Origin: JAOUEA01 sp040882605
GTDB taxonomy: Bacteria > Actinomycetota > UBA4738 > HRBIN12
Direction: 5' to 3'
Length of the DNA stretch: 32,566 bases
Assembly (NCBI GenBank): GCA_040882605.1
Contig: JBBEAY010000031.1
Location: forward strand, 1 to 32,566
The notes under the pieces were generated by a model. That model was not told where the DNA came from. It did no database searches and saw only the letters and a list, made by a program, of their open reading frames with translations. The position numbers were made by a program, and so were the translations under genes. This document shows, in pieces, positions 10,207 to 17,600 of the stretch (the stretch's first letter is position 1; each line of letters begins with the position of its first letter).

Positions 10207-12495
10207 GTGCCGGGATCGTCGGCCGATTACCCGATCGTCCCACCCGGGGTCTCGGATTTCCGGGAGGCGGGAGCATCCGGCGCCGGCGAGTGGCGTGCCC
10301 CCGGGCCCCAAGCCGTGACCCTTGTTCCGACCCACTGCTGCTACTGCGGCGTCCAGTGCGGGATGTTCCTGAAGGTCGATGCCGAGGGCAAGGTCGTCGG
10401 CGTGGAGCCCAGCGACCACGACATCAACAAGGGCAAGCTGTGCCCGAAGGGTGTGACCGCGTACCAGCAGGTGAACCATCCGGACCGCCTCCTGCACCCG
10501 CTGATCCGCGATCGGCGGGGCGCGGACCTGCATCGCGCCTCCTGGGACGAGGCGCTGGATCGCGTCGCGTCGGAGATCACCCGGATCCAGAACGCTCACG
10601 GACGCGACGCGTTCGGGGTGTACTCGGGATCCTCGCTCGTGACCGAGAACACCTACCTGATGGGCAAGTTCGCGCGGGTCGCGCTCAAGACCAAGCACAT
10701 CGACTACAACGGCCGCCTGTGCATGGTGAGCGCCGCCGCCGCCAACAAGAAGGCGTTCGGGATCGACCGAGCGGCCAACCCCTGGCAGGACATGCTCTCC
10801 ACGCAGGTGATGCTGTTCGCTGGTGCGAACGTCGCGGAATGCTTCCCGGTGATGTCGCACTACGTGTGGGGGGCGCGCGACCTCGGCGCCAAGCTGATCG
10901 TGGTCGATCCGCGTGAGACTCCCCTGGCGCGCACCGCCGACCTGCACGTGCCGTTGCGCCCGGGTACGGACGCGGCGTTCTTCAACGCGGTGCTGCACGT
11001 GATCGAGCGTGAGGGTTGGCTCGACGAGACGTTCATCGCCGAGCGCACCGTCGGGTGGGAGGAGGTCCGCAGAGTCGTGCGCGCCTCCAACCCGGCGCGA
11101 GCGGCGGACATCTGCGGCCTCGACCCCGAGGTGATCGTGCGCACCGCCCGGATGTGGGGGACCGCCGAGCGCGCGATGGCGTTCCACGCGCGGGGGATCG
11201 AGCACCAGATCCAGGGCGTGGAGAACGCTCTCAGCATCATCAACCTCGTGCTGGCGACCGGGCAGATCGGCGCCGAGGGCAAGGGGTACGGCACGATCAC
11301 CGGCCAGGGCAACGGCCAGGGGGGCCGCGAGCACGGTCAGAAGTCCGACCAGCTCCCCGGCGCGCGCGACATCGAGAACCCCGAGCACCGGGCGTTCATC
11401 TCGGCGTTCTGGGGGATCGACGAGACCGAGCTCCCGCACGCCGGCGTCAGTGCCGTGGAGCTCGTGCACCTGATGGAGACCGGCGAGGTACGGGGCTTCC
11501 TGGGGCTGTGCAACAACCCGTTCGTGTCCATGCCGAACGCTACGCGGATCGAGGCCTGCTACGAGCAGCTCGAGTTCCACGTCCAGCTGGACTTCTTCCT
11601 CAGCGAGACGGCGACGCGAGCTGACGTCGTGCTCCCCTGCACCGCCTGGGCGGAGGAGAGCGGCACCACCACCAACGCCGAGGGCCGGGTGATCCTGCGA
11701 CACCGGGCGGCGGAGCCGCCGGGTGAGGCGCGCCCGGATTGGTGGATCATCGGTGAGATTGCGGCACGGCTGGGCAGCGGGGACAAGCTGCGGTTCGACT
11801 CGATCGAGGCCATCTTCGAGGAGTTGTGCGCTGCGTCCGCCGGCGGCATCGCGGACTACAGCGGCATCACGTACGAGCGCCTGGAGGAGACCGGCGGCAT
11901 GTTCTGGCCGGTGCCGGGCCCCGATCACCCCGGCACGCCCCGCCTGTTCCAGGAGCGGTTCAACTTCCCCGACGGGAGGGCGCGATTCAACGCGGTCGAG
12001 TGGCGGGAGCCGGCCGAACCGGTCGATCGTGACTACCCGATGCGCCTGACCACCGGGCGGACCGTCGCCCATTACCTGTCGGGGAACCAGACCCGCCGGA
12101 TCGGCGCATTAGTCCAACAGACGCCGCGTCCGTGGATCGAGGTGCACCCGTCTCTGGGGTACGTTCCGGGCGAGCCGGTCACGGTCACGACGCGCCGCGG
12201 GGCGGTCACGCTGCCTGCGCTCGTCACGGACACGATCCGGGCCGACACGGTCTTCATCCCATACCACTGGGCGGGTGCGTCGGCCGCGAACCTGCTCACG
12301 GTGGACGCGCTGCATCCGGTCAGCAAGATCCCCGAGTACAAGGTCTGCGCCTGCCGGGTGGAGCGCGGCACGGAGATCAGCCCCAGTCCCGTGCCGCCCA
12401 ACCCCCCGGGCGCGGCGATCGACGAGATCGCCTCCCGCGCCAGGACGGATCTGCGGCAGCCCACCTCCTCGCAGGGCCGAGGGAGCGGCGACTGA
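10207..12495 (+). CDS. Molybdopterin oxidoreductase, NasA/NarB-like
   Basis: This 762-residue catalytic subunit belongs to the DMSO-reductase superfamily. An N-terminal [4Fe-4S] site is formed by Cys 44 or 45, 47, 51 and 79 (HCCYCGVQCGM, KLCPKG). NGRLCMVSAAA places a cysteine (C172) as the molybdenum ligand, as in assimilatory nitrate reductases (typical NSRLCMSSAV). The stretches GQGNGQGGREHGQ and LPGARD also resemble that group. There is no twin-arginine signal, so it should face the cytoplasm. It starts with GTG immediately after the previous stop (GGGGG upstream), and its end overlaps the ferredoxin gene. Nitrate is the first substrate to consider; formate or another oxyanion is possible. 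There is no C-terminal [2Fe-2S] domain as in some NasA proteins. Confidence 0.88.
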   Translation: MPGSSADYPIVPPGVSDFREAGASGAGEWRAPGPQAVTLVPTHCCYCGVQCGMFLKVDAEGKVVGVEPSDHDINKGKLCPKGVTAYQQVNHPDRLLHPLIRDRRGADLHRASWDEALDRVASEITRIQNAHGRDAFGVYSGSSLVTENTYLMGKFARVALKTKHIDYNGRLCMVSAAAANKKAFGIDRAANPWQDMLSTQVMLFAGANVAECFPVMSHYVWGARDLGAKLIVVDPRETPLARTADLHVPLRPGTDAAFFNAVLHVIEREGWLDETFIAERTVGWEEVRRVVRASNPARAADICGLDPEVIVRTARMWGTAERAMAFHARGIEHQIQGVENALSIINLVLATGQIGAEGKGYGTITGQGNGQGGREHGQKSDQLPGARDIENPEHRAFISAFWGIDETELPHAGVSAVELVHLMETGEVRGFLGLCNNPFVSMPNATRIEACYEQLEFHVQLDFFLSETATRADVVLPCTAWAEESGTTTNAEGRVILRHRAAEPPGEARPDWWIIGEIAARLGSGDKLRFDSIEAIFEELCAASAGGIADYSGITYERLEETGGMFWPVPGPDHPGTPRLFQERFNFPDGRARFNAVEWREPAEPVDRDYPMRLTTGRTVAHYLSGNQTRRIGALVQQTPRPWIEVHPSLGYVPGEPVTVTTRRGAVTLPALVTDTIRADTVFIPYHWAGASAANLLTVDALHPVSKIPEYKVCACRVERGTEISPSPVPPNPPGAAIDEIASRARTDLRQPTSSQGRGSGD

Positions 12496-13061
12496 TGCTC
12501 GGACGGACGTTGTTCATCGATCCCGGCCGGTGCATCGGCTGCCAGGCCTGCGTGAGCGCCTGCCGGGAATGCGATTCGCACCGCGGTAAGTCCATGATCA
12601 GCCTCGACTACATCGACCAGGGCGCGACGGTGGCGTCCTCGCCCACCGTGTGCATGCACTGCGAGGACCCGGTGGCGCCCTGCGCCGAGGTGTGCCCGAC
12701 CGACGCGATCCTGGTCACGCCCGACGGCGTGGTGCAGGAGGCGGCCAAGGAACGATGCATCGGGTGCGGCAACTGCGTGCACGCCTGCCCGTTCGGTGTG
12801 CCGAAGCTCGACATCGAGGAGATGCTCCAATACAAGTGCAACCTCTGCTACGACCGCACGTCGGCGGGGCTCGCTCCGATGTGTGCGGCCGTTTGTCCCA
12901 CCGGCTCCATCTTCTACGGCACCATCGATGAGCTCCTCGCTGCCCGGCCGGGGGCGGCGGCCACCGACATCGTGGTCTTCGGTGATCAGGAGATCCGGAC
13001 CGGCGTGGCTACGGTGGTGCCCGCGGCGTACCCGGAGGACTCGGTCCCAGGGGGCTATTGA
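12495..13061 (+). CDS. Four-cluster ferredoxin subunit (NrfC/DmsB-like)
   Basis: This 188-residue polyferredoxin has four cysteine groups: CIGCQACVSAC, then CMHCEDPVAPCAEVCP, then CIGCGNCVHACP, and finally CNLCYDRTSAGLAPMCAAVCP. That is the usual pattern for the electron-transfer subunit of molybdenum oxidoreductases. No signal peptide is present, so it belongs on the cytoplasmic side with the catalytic subunit. Its ATG overlaps the previous stop (TGATG), indicating translational coupling. It would pass electrons between the haem-b subunit or Rieske protein and the molybdenum subunit. Confidence 0.92.
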   Translation: MLGRTLFIDPGRCIGCQACVSACRECDSHRGKSMISLDYIDQGATVASSPTVCMHCEDPVAPCAEVCPTDAILVTPDGVVQEAAKERCIGCGNCVHACPFGVPKLDIEEMLQYKCNLCYDRTSAGLAPMCAAVCPTGSIFYGTIDELLAARPGAAATDIVVFGDQEIRTGVATVVPAAYPEDSVPGGY

Positions 13062-13537
13062 TGACGTCGAGCCCCCGGAACACCCAACTCGAGCGGATCC
13101 GCTCCGATGCTCCTGTCACCCGGCGGGACTACTTGCGGATCCTGGTGACGATCTCGGGCGGGCTGGTGGTGGGGTCCGTCGCCGTCGCCGTCGGCGTGTT
13201 CCCCCGGCGCACGGGGGAGAGCGGAGCCAAGAAGATCGCCGACACGATCGCGCCGGGAGCCTCGGTGGCCTTCACCTACCCCGGTCCCGACGATCGCGCG
13301 ATCGCGATCCGTCTCGCGAACGGTGCGCTGGTGGCCTACTCCTCGATCTGCACCCACCTGTCCTGCGCGGTGCTGTGGAGGGCCGAACACGAAGAGCTCC
13401 TCTGCCCGTGCCACGACGGTCGCTTCGAGCCGTCGAGCGGTGAGGTGCTCGCGGGACCGCCGCCGCGGCCCCTGCCGGTGATCGATCTGGAGGAGCGGCC
13501 GGATGGGATCTTCGCGGTGCGAGCGAGGGTGGGATGA
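13061..13537 (+). CDS. Membrane-anchored Rieske [2Fe-2S] protein
   Basis: This 158-residue protein has an N-terminal TRRDYLRILV then a hydrophobic segment to about residue 47, a Tat-type signal-anchor as in bc1/b6f Rieske proteins. The cluster loops are CTHLSC (97-102) and CPCHDG (115-120). Ligands would be C97, H99, C115 and H118, with C102 and C117 free to form the disulfide seen in high-potential Rieske proteins. The globular domain should be outside the cell, in contrast to the cytosolic molybdenum and ferredoxin subunits. The ATG overlaps the previous stop as TGATG. A Rieske protein inside a NasA-like cluster is unusual; it suggests a quinol-oxidising module. Confidence 0.92.
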   Translation: MTSSPRNTQLERIRSDAPVTRRDYLRILVTISGGLVVGSVAVAVGVFPRRTGESGAKKIADTIAPGASVAFTYPGPDDRAIAIRLANGALVAYSSICTHLSCAVLWRAEHEELLCPCHDGRFEPSSGEVLAGPPPRPLPVIDLEERPDGIFAVRARVG

Positions 13538-13809
13538 GCGTCCCGTCCTCGTCCCGGCGTCCGCGGCTGTCCGCACCCGGCCCAGGTCTTGGGGCGGGGG
13601 GCGATCGCGATCCGGAGCGAACCGCTGTCGACGCGATCCGGATCGTTCTCGTGGCCACGATCGTGGTCGGCCAGCTCTGGGCGCTCACGATCGCGCTGGA
13701 CGCGTACTTCGCCGAGGCGATGGCCACCGTCGGTTGGCTCGTGGGGCTCCAGGTCGTCTCGTTCGCTGCGGCGCTGGGCGTGTGGCTCCTGGCGCCGGGT
13801 GAGAAGTAA
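13534..13809 (+). CDS. Small two-helix membrane protein
   Basis: This encodes 91 residues, overlapping the Rieske gene by ATGA. The first 30 residues are basic and proline-rich, followed by two hydrophobic helices (about 33-53 and 61-84) and a short polar end. I recognise no family. The 4-nt overlaps on the upstream side and the 8-nt gap downstream make it a genuine operon member, probably an accessory or assembly subunit of the membrane complex. Confidence 0.75.
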   Translation: MSVPSSSRRPRLSAPGPGLGAGGDRDPERTAVDAIRIVLVATIVVGQLWALTIALDAYFAEAMATVGWLVGLQVVSFAAALGVWLLAPGEK

Positions 13810-13817
13810 GGGGCACG

Positions 13818-14873
13818 ATGACGGCTCCGGCCACGGTGCAGACGGCTGCGGGCTCCCCGGTCTCCGACGGCGCGATCGCGAACCTGTTCCCAGGCTCGTT
13901 CGCGCTAGTGATGGCGACCGGCATCATCTCGATCGCCGCAGACCAACGCGGGTATCACGGCCTGGCTGTGGCGTTGCTCTGGGCCAACGTCGCGGCGTAC
14001 GTGATCCTGTGGGCGCTCACGCTCGTCCGCCTGATCCGGTTCCCACACCGCCTGTTGGCCGATCTCACAAGCCACAAACGGGGGGCGGCGTTCCTCACGA
14101 TCGTGGCCGGGACCGAGGTCCTGGGGAGCCAGTTCGCGCTCCTCACGACCCGGATCTCCGTCGGCGTGGCGCTGTGGTGGGTCGGCGTCGCGCTGTGGAC
14201 GCTCCTGCTTTACGCGTTCCTGACCGCCGTCACGTTCTCCGACTCCAAACCCTCGCTGGGCGAGGGCATCGGTGGGGTGTGGCTCCTGCTGGTCGTCTCC
14301 ACGGAGTCGATCGCGGTGCTCGGCGCGTCTATCGCGCCCCACATCGACACGGTGGTTGTCCTGTTCGTCTCACTGCTCGCACACCTGATCGGCGCGATGC
14401 TCTACATCGTGGTGATCGGCCTCATCTTCTACCGGTGGACGTTCTTCGCGATGGATCGCGATCACGCGACCCCGCCGTACTGGATCAATATGGGCGCGCT
14501 GGCGATCACGACCCTCGCGGGGTCCAACCTGCTGCTCGCGGCGCCGCAATGGTCGCTGCTCGAGGAACTCGCCCCCTTCCTGAAGGGCATGACGCTCCTG
14601 TTCTGGGCGTTCGCGACCTGGTGGGTCCCCTTGCTGGTGATCATGGGCGTGTGGCGTCACGTCGTGATGCGGTTTCCCTTACGGTACGACCCGCAGTTCT
14701 GGGCGCTCGTGTTCCCGCTGGGGATGTACTCGGTGGCCACCGCGAAGATGATCGCGGCGCTCGGCCTGCCTTTCGGTGGGTGGATCCCTACGACGTTCTT
14801 CTGGCTCGCGCTGGGCGCCTGGGCGCTCACGGCGATCGGGATGGCAGCGGCAGGACTTCGGCGAACCGCCTGA
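13818..14873 (+). CDS. TDT/SLAC1-family transporter (TehA-like)
   Basis: This 351-residue integral membrane protein has about ten hydrophobic helices. It opens with IANLFPGSFALVMATGIISIAA, the typical first helix of the tellurite-resistance/dicarboxylate transporter family, which includes TehA and the plant anion channel SLAC1. A Shine-Dalgarno AAGG precedes the ATG. SLAC1 proteins pass small anions including nitrate, so beside a NasA-like enzyme this could move nitrate, nitrite or another small anion; that is inference. The tellurite-resistance name should not be taken as its function. Confidence 0.85.
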   Translation: MTAPATVQTAAGSPVSDGAIANLFPGSFALVMATGIISIAADQRGYHGLAVALLWANVAAYVILWALTLVRLIRFPHRLLADLTSHKRGAAFLTIVAGTEVLGSQFALLTTRISVGVALWWVGVALWTLLLYAFLTAVTFSDSKPSLGEGIGGVWLLLVVSTESIAVLGASIAPHIDTVVVLFVSLLAHLIGAMLYIVVIGLIFYRWTFFAMDRDHATPPYWINMGALAITTLAGSNLLLAAPQWSLLEELAPFLKGMTLLFWAFATWWVPLLVIMGVWRHVVMRFPLRYDPQFWALVFPLGMYSVATAKMIAALGLPFGGWIPTTFFWLALGAWALTAIGMAAAGLRRTA

Positions 14874-14889
14874 TCAGTCATCGCTTGAG

Positions 14890-15030
14890 TTGTCCCGTGG
14901 TGACGAGGCAGGTCGCTCGCTTCCCGAGGACGACCCGACCCCCGGCAGGACCCTCAAGTGGCTGTTCGTGGCCCTCGTGGCGGTCGCGGGTTTCATCGGC
15001 CTCGCGTGGCTTGCGGTCCGTCTGTTCTGA
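14890..15030 (+). CDS. Possible 46-residue membrane peptide
   Basis: Starting at TTG 14890, 16 nt after the transporter stop, the frame gives a polar acidic start (SRGDEAGRSLPEDDPTPGR) and one clear membrane helix (LKWLFVALVAVAGFIGLAW) before the stop at 15030. No strong ribosome binding site is seen; translation could be coupled to the transporter. The composition looks like a real single-pass protein. The start is uncertain. Confidence 0.45.
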   Translation: MSRGDEAGRSLPEDDPTPGRTLKWLFVALVAVAGFIGLAWLAVRLF

Positions 15031-15080
15031 ACCCGACCAGGCGATCGACCGCACGCTCCGTCAGTTCCCTCGCGACGCGA

Positions 15081-15110
15081 GGAGGCCCCTGGGTGCGCCC
15101 AGGGGCCTCC
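15081..15110. terminator. Strong bidirectional terminator hairpin
   Basis: A perfect 13-bp stem GGAGGCCCCTGGG / CCCAGGGGCCTCC encloses a TGCG loop. It lies between the plus-strand operon and the converging gene at 15130, as expected for a shared terminator. No long T-run follows, which is common in high-GC genomes. Confidence 0.85.
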
Positions 15111-15129
15111 TGCCTTGGTGATGCGTCGA

Positions 15130-15690
15130 TCAGGCGGCGGCGCCGATGACGCGCGTCATCTGCTTGGCCTGTGATGGCGATCCCTGATGGATCTGCACGT
15201 TGCCGGTGGTGATGATGCCGGCGTCGTTGCAGGCCACCGTGACCTCGACGCCCGAGTTGCAGGTCATCAGGTACACGTCGGGGTCGGCGTTCGCGTCGAG
15301 CTCGAAGGCCGCGTTATACGTGAAGTAGATGCGCTCCACGTCACGGTTGCCGGGCTCGCCGCGGTCGATGAAGTAGATCTCGGCGTAGATCGTGGTGCCG
15401 GTCTTGTCCTTGCAGGTGGCGGTCACCTTCGTCCGCAACGCGCCGGCCGCGGTGGGCTTGAGGTTGCGGTAGCTGGTGAGACCGTCGTGACAGAAGACCT
15501 GGAACATCGTGCCGTCATGCGATGTGTAGGTGATGTTGCCGTGCAGGTTCGCCTTGGCGTTGAAACCGAGGCTCGCACCCTCGTGGGTGAGCCCTGAACC
15601 GTTGGTCTGATCGGCGGCGATCGCGACGCTCACCATGAGCACGAACGCGACCGGTGCCAGAACGAGACTCTTCAGCAGCTTCTTGCGCAA
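15130..15690 (-). CDS. Exported protein, post-COAP-1-like
   Basis: This 186-residue protein has a clear signal peptide (MRKKLLKSLVLAPVAFVLMV, cleavage near AIAADQ). The mature part has GFNAKANLHGNITYTS, FIDRGEPGN and, near the end, TGNVQIHQ, a pattern I associate with the post-COAP-1 domain of exported proteins of unknown function; the match is from memory. Two or three cysteine pairs may form disulfides. The start is TTG at 15690, supported by AGGAGGT about 5 nt upstream. It converges on the terminator at 15081. Confidence 0.75.
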   Translation of the reverse strand: MRKKLLKSLVLAPVAFVLMVSVAIAADQTNGSGLTHEGASLGFNAKANLHGNITYTSHDGTMFQVFCHDGLTSYRNLKPTAAGALRTKVTATCKDKTGTTIYAEIYFIDRGEPGNRDVERIYFTYNAAFELDANADPDVYLMTCNSGVEVTVACNDAGIITTGNVQIHQGSPSQAKQMTRVIGAAA

Positions 15691-15755
15691 TGCAACCTCC
15701 TGGGGGGTAGAGGCGGCCCTTGCGCCGCCGAACGGCAGTTTCTTACTTGCGCCGC

Positions 15756-15782
15756 AGCCTACGTCGTTCGGATGCCCGTCAA
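15756..15782 (-). promoter_or_regulatory. Candidate promoter of the exported protein gene
   Basis: On the minus strand TTGACG (15777-15782) and TAGGCT (15756-15761) are separated by 15 bp, shorter than ideal. A transcript starting near 15749 would have a leader of about 60 nt with the strong AGGAGGT. The rest of the 15691-15922 gap holds only the hairpin at 15855. Confidence 0.4.
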
Positions 15783-15854
15783 CAGGGCCAAAGGTCGGTA
15801 ATCCGTGGTCGCCACCCGATGTTCACTTCGGGCGAACTCCCGGCTGCGAGCGAA

Positions 15855-15905
15855 GAGCCTCCGGGCTCTCGATGCGAATGTGCCCCTCGAGAGCCCGGCA
15901 GGCTC
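15855..15905. terminator. Large imperfect hairpin after the TolB/CHRD genes
   Basis: The left arm 15855-15872 (GAGCCT, CGGGCTCTCGA) pairs with the right arm 15887-15905 (TCGAGAGCCCG, AGGCTC) with one small bulge and a 14-nt loop. It stands 18 nt beyond the CHRD stop on the minus strand, where a terminator is expected. No T-run is present. Confidence 0.6.
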
Positions 15906-15922
15906 CGCCTCAGTCCCGACCC

Positions 15923-16165
15923 TCAGGGCGCGAGGGCGAGTTGTCCCCGGATCGCGCCGTCCGGGTACGCGATCGTGTGGACGTTCACGTAGAACCGGTT
16001 CGGGTTGGCGGCGATCCTGTCGATCAGGTCCGAGTCGACGTTGCTGACGCACCCCTGCACCGCGTCGATCGTTCTTGGAAGCGGCCGAGACGAGGCGAAC
16101 AGCTCCACGCGGACCGGTCCGGCGACGGTGCTCGTTCCACGGTGGATGTGCGCAGCGACCGGCAC
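15923..16165 (-). CDS. Headless CHRD domain, in frame after TolB-like gene
   Basis: The 80 residues read VPVAAHIHRGTS..., GPVRVELF, and NRFYVNVHTIAYPDGAIRGQL, the second half of a CHRD domain (AHIHRG and NVHT.xxPxGAIRGQL are hallmarks). The first half and any signal peptide are missing; normal CHRD domains are about 110-120 residues and exported. It begins at GTG directly after the TAG of the upstream lipoprotein gene and in the same frame, so a single stop codon separates them. It is either a truncated remnant fused by deletion, a read-through extension, or a coupled short protein. I favour remnant. No ribosome binding site is evident. Confidence 0.55.
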   Translation of the reverse strand: MPVAAHIHRGTSTVAGPVRVELFASSRPLPRTIDAVQGCVSNVDSDLIDRIAANPNRFYVNVHTIAYPDGAIRGQLALAP

Positions 16166-17476
16166 CTACGGAGACCACGTCACGTAGACCCCATCACCGA
16201 TGACCGAAGGCTCGCCGCCTACTTCCTGCACGACGATCTGGCCCGAGCCGTCGGGGCCGAGCACCGGGAATGCGAAGGCCGATCCGTCGGGTGACCAGGG
16301 CGTGGCGCTGTGTGCGTACTGCGTGAAGAAAGGCGCGTAGTCGCGCAGGAGCTCGAGGGTGGGGGAGTGGCGACCTGCCACGTCGACCACGCGGCGCCCG
16401 TTCCAGACCTGCCACACGAATGGGATCGTGCCCGTCGACTCGGGCTCGGGGCCGAGCACGAGCAGTCGCTGGCCGTCGGGGCTCCACCAGAAGGTCATCG
16501 CCCGGATCGACGTCGCACGTCGCTCGGCGCCGGTGCGCAGGTCGATCACGCGAACGCCGTCGCCGGGATCGGTGGGGCGCCGGTCGAAGAGGTCGCCGTC
16601 TCGCTCACCGAGCATCTGGTAGGCCACGGCCTGACCGTCGGGCCGGAGCACGAACGACAGGGCGCCGTTGCCCTCGACGAGCGTCTCGGGCGGTCCTTGG
16701 TCGACGACGGCCACCAGCCGCTGCACGCCGTCGGGACCGCGCTCGGCGTACACGAGCGTGCGGCCGTCATCGCTCCAGGCGGGAGCCGCGAAGAGCCCGG
16801 GCCGCATCGTCACCGGCGTCGATCGGCCTTCGAGGTCGATCTCCTCGAGGCGGTCGAAGCCGGCGTGGGCGAGCACTCGACGCCCGTCCGGGCCCCACGC
16901 GAAGTACAGGAAGGGCTCGCCTCCCGCGACCGGACGCACCTGGGGCTCGTCGCTGCCTAGGTCGAGCACACCCATCTGCACCGGTGCCTCTGTGTCTGCG
17001 CCGGGGCCGAGGAACGCCACCCGATCGCCGGTCGGGCTCCACGAGAGGTAGTACGGCACGAATGGTGTGGGTGTCACGACCGGATCCTCGCCCCTGGGGC
17101 CGGCCACGACGATCGCCCCAGCGATCGCACCATCACGGACTTCGCTGATCACCCAGGCGAGACGCTCGCCTGCGGGAGACCATGCGGGCTGCAACGCCGT
17201 GAGCGCCTCGCCCTCGGCTGTGATCAGTTCGACCCGCTCTGAGCCGTCGGCCTCGATCGTGTACAAGGATCCGTCGGACTCGAGGACCGCGAGACGACCT
17301 GGTGCTGAGACAGGAGGTTCCGAGCCGTCAGTGCTCTGCGGAACCGAGGCCGTCGGTGTAGGAGGCGGCACTACCTCGCTCGTTCGAGCCTCGCCGAAAG
17401 TGACCGAACAGGCCGACAGTCCCCACACCGCGAGCGAAGCCATGAGCCAGCAGATCAGGCAGCGGCTACGTCTCAT
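16166..17476 (-). CDS. TolB-like beta-propeller lipoprotein
   Basis: This 436-residue protein has an N-terminal signal with lipobox LSAC (cysteine at residue 23), a Pro/Thr/Ser-rich linker, and a WD40/PD40-like propeller with repeated W(S/G)P.G.R(V/L)A motifs (AWSPAGERLAW, SWSPTGDRVAF, AWGPDGRRVL, WWSPDGQRLLV, PWSPDGSAFAF). It is probably held outside the membrane as a binding or sensing protein. The last residues VYVTWSP are followed by TAG. A TACGGT box (17483-17488) ends 6 nt before the ATG, indicating a possible leaderless start. It is divergent from the cyclase-type regulator at 17601; a link between them is possible but unproven. Confidence 0.8.
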   Translation of the reverse strand: MRRSRCLICWLMASLAVWGLSACSVTFGEARTSEVVPPPTPTASVPQSTDGSEPPVSAPGRLAVLESDGSLYTIEADGSERVELITAEGEALTALQPAWSPAGERLAWVISEVRDGAIAGAIVVAGPRGEDPVVTPTPFVPYYLSWSPTGDRVAFLGPGADTEAPVQMGVLDLGSDEPQVRPVAGGEPFLYFAWGPDGRRVLAHAGFDRLEEIDLEGRSTPVTMRPGLFAAPAWSDDGRTLVYAERGPDGVQRLVAVVDQGPPETLVEGNGALSFVLRPDGQAVAYQMLGERDGDLFDRRPTDPGDGVRVIDLRTGAERRATSIRAMTFWWSPDGQRLLVLGPEPESTGTIPFVWQVWNGRRVVDVAGRHSPTLELLRDYAPFFTQYAHSATPWSPDGSAFAFPVLGPDGSGQIVVQEVGGEPSVIGDGVYVTWSP

Positions 17477-17600
17477 CGGTCGACCGTATCGGAGGTGGCC
17501 GTAGAAGGCAGACCTCTACACCGAGACACGAGTTGTGTACGGTGCAACGCGATGAAGGTCCTGGTGTGAGGCAGGTGCTGCGACCCCTCTTCGTGCCGTC

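Noticed and set aside
8893..12072. A 1059-codon open frame on the minus strand
   Set aside because: It is antisense to the haem-b and molybdopterin genes, rich in Arg/Pro/His, and has no domain; it is a high-GC shadow.
14112..14126. Second DosR-like palindrome (GGGACCGAGGTCC)
   Set aside because: It lies inside the transporter coding sequence, not at a promoter.
13818..14873. Tellurite resistance function
   Set aside because: The family name is historical; context points to a small-anion channel.
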